Below, one piece after another: positions 5,055-5,701 of a stretch of DNA of 5,701 nt. The DNA is taken from contig CAJQJT010000106.1 in assembly GCA_905478725.1 (NCBI GenBank), positions 1 to 5,701 on the forward strand, written 5' to 3'. The DNA is from an uncultured Pseudomonadales bacterium. Lineage in GTDB: Bacteria; Pseudomonadota; Gammaproteobacteria; Pseudomonadales; Porticoccaceae. The position numbers and the translations under genes were made by a program. Within the stretch, counting starts at the first letter, position 1, and each line of letters begins with the position of its first letter. The notes below the pieces were generated by a model that saw only the letters and a program-made list of their open reading frames with translations, was not told where the DNA came from and ran no database searches.

Positions 5055-5701
5055 TTACTCGTCAATAAAGCTACGCAGATGATCCGAGCGAGTCGGGTGA
5101 CGCAGCTTGCGCAGTGCTTTGGCTTCGATCTGACGAATACGCTCTCGAGTTACGTCGAACTGCTTGCCGACTTCTTCGAGGGTGTGGTCAGTGTTCATGT
5201 CGATACCGAAACGCATGCGTAATACTTTCGCTTCTCTTGCTGTGAGGCTGCTCAGAACACCGCGAGTAGACTCGGTGAGGTTGTTCTTGGTGGCTTCATC
5301 AAGGGGTAGGGCGATAGTCGTATCTTCGATCAGGTCGCCGATGCTGGCATCTTCGTCTTCACCAATGGGCGTCTCCATGGAGATTGGCTCTTTGGCGATT
5401 TTGAGGACTTTGCGAATCTTGTCTTCTGGCATTTCCATGCGCTCGGCCAATTCTTCCGGAGTGGGTTCGCGACCCATTTCCTGAAGCATTTGACGGGATA
5501 CACGGTTGAGTTTGTTAATTGTCTCAATCATGTGCACTGGAATACGAATGGTGCGGGCCTGATCGGCAATAGATCGGGTGATCGCCTGACGGATCCACCA
5601 GGTTGCATAGGTAGAGAATTTGTAGCCGCGGCGATATTCAAACTTATCTACCGCTTTCATCAAGCCGATATTGCCTTCCTGAATCAGATCGAGGAACTGC
5701 A
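5055..5701 (-). CDS. rpoD: RNA polymerase sigma factor RpoD (sigma-70), C-terminal part
   Basis: The principal sigma factor, which directs RNA polymerase to housekeeping promoters. The frame runs in from the right edge and ends at TAA 5055-5057, giving 215 residues; E. coli RpoD has 613, so roughly the last third is present. It opens in region 2 ([21 protein letters not shown], reading from 5700 down), continues with region 2.3-2.4 ([20 protein letters not shown]), which melts and contacts the -10 element, then region 3 from [13 protein letters not shown]. Region 4 contains [17 protein letters not shown] and the -35-binding helix-turn-helix ([20 protein letters not shown]), ending RSFIDE, where E. 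coli has RSFLDD. ATG 5661-5663 is internal, not the start, since conserved sequence continues before it. In relatives dnaG and rpsU lie upstream, here beyond the right edge. All expected motifs look intact. Confidence 0.98.
   Translation of the reverse strand, partial: QFLDLIQEGNIGLMKAVDKFEYRRGYKFSTYATWWIRQAITRSIADQARTIRIPVHMIETINKLNRVSRQMLQEMGREPTPEELAERMEMPEDKIRKVLKIAKEPISMETPIGEDEDASIGDLIEDTTIALPLDEATKNNLTESTRGVLSSLTAREAKVLRMRFGIDMNTDHTLEEVGKQFDVTRERIRQIEAKALRKLRHPTRSDHLRSFIDE

Noticed and set aside
5164..5484. A 106-codon plus-strand frame opposite rpoD
   Set aside because: It is antisense to strongly conserved sigma-70 regions; a shadow frame.

Overview
The window looks like part of a gammaproteobacterial chromosome. 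RpoD is very close to the E. coli type, and an isoleucine tRNA with anticodon CAU lies downstream of rpoD on the same strand, as ileX does in E. coli. The cytochrome/TPR protein and the Gly-rich lipoprotein style suggest a marine or aquatic lineage of the Cellvibrionales/SAR92 kind. That placement is an inference from protein style, not from a search.

Layout, left to right. (1) 1-938, + strand: the C-terminal 311 codons of a secreted-type alkaline phosphatase, with the start beyond the window. (2) 1005-3314, - strand: a complete membrane-anchored c-type cytochrome with eight CXXCH heme sites followed by HEAT-like and TPR repeats. It converges on the phosphatase with 66 bp between them. (3) 3486-3668, + strand: a 60-residue protein with a lipoprotein signal, a Gly-rich patch, a Leu/Gly helix and a basic tail. 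(4) 3677-4294, - strand: a LuxR-type HTH regulator whose N-terminal half I do not recognise, ending 8 bp from the mini-lipoprotein. (5) 4295-4564: no convincing gene; a candidate regulator promoter with a palindrome in its spacer, and AT-rich sequence. (6) 4565-4601: a perfect 15-bp hairpin just past the tRNA 3' end. (7) 4607-4683, - strand: tRNA-Ile2 (CAU) with encoded CCA. (8) 4684-4918: two 117-bp tandem repeats with imperfect terminal inverted repeats, the first starting exactly at the tRNA 5' nucleotide, followed by degenerate relatives to about 5040. (9) 5055-5701, - strand: the C-terminal 215 codons of rpoD.

Functionally, rpoD and the tRNA are conserved housekeeping genes. The phosphatase frees phosphate from organic esters outside the cytoplasm. 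The multiheme cytochrome probably carries electrons in the periplasm, with partner and substrate unknown. The regulator and mini-lipoprotein sit in a visibly AT-richer block (42 of 120 G+C at 4081-4200, against 68 of 120 at 361-480 in the phosphatase) and are the most accessory-looking part. The most unexplained items are the repeat pair abutting the tRNA and the mini-lipoprotein that seems to be two targeting signals with almost no body. I see no CRISPR array, transposase, integrase or recognised defence system.
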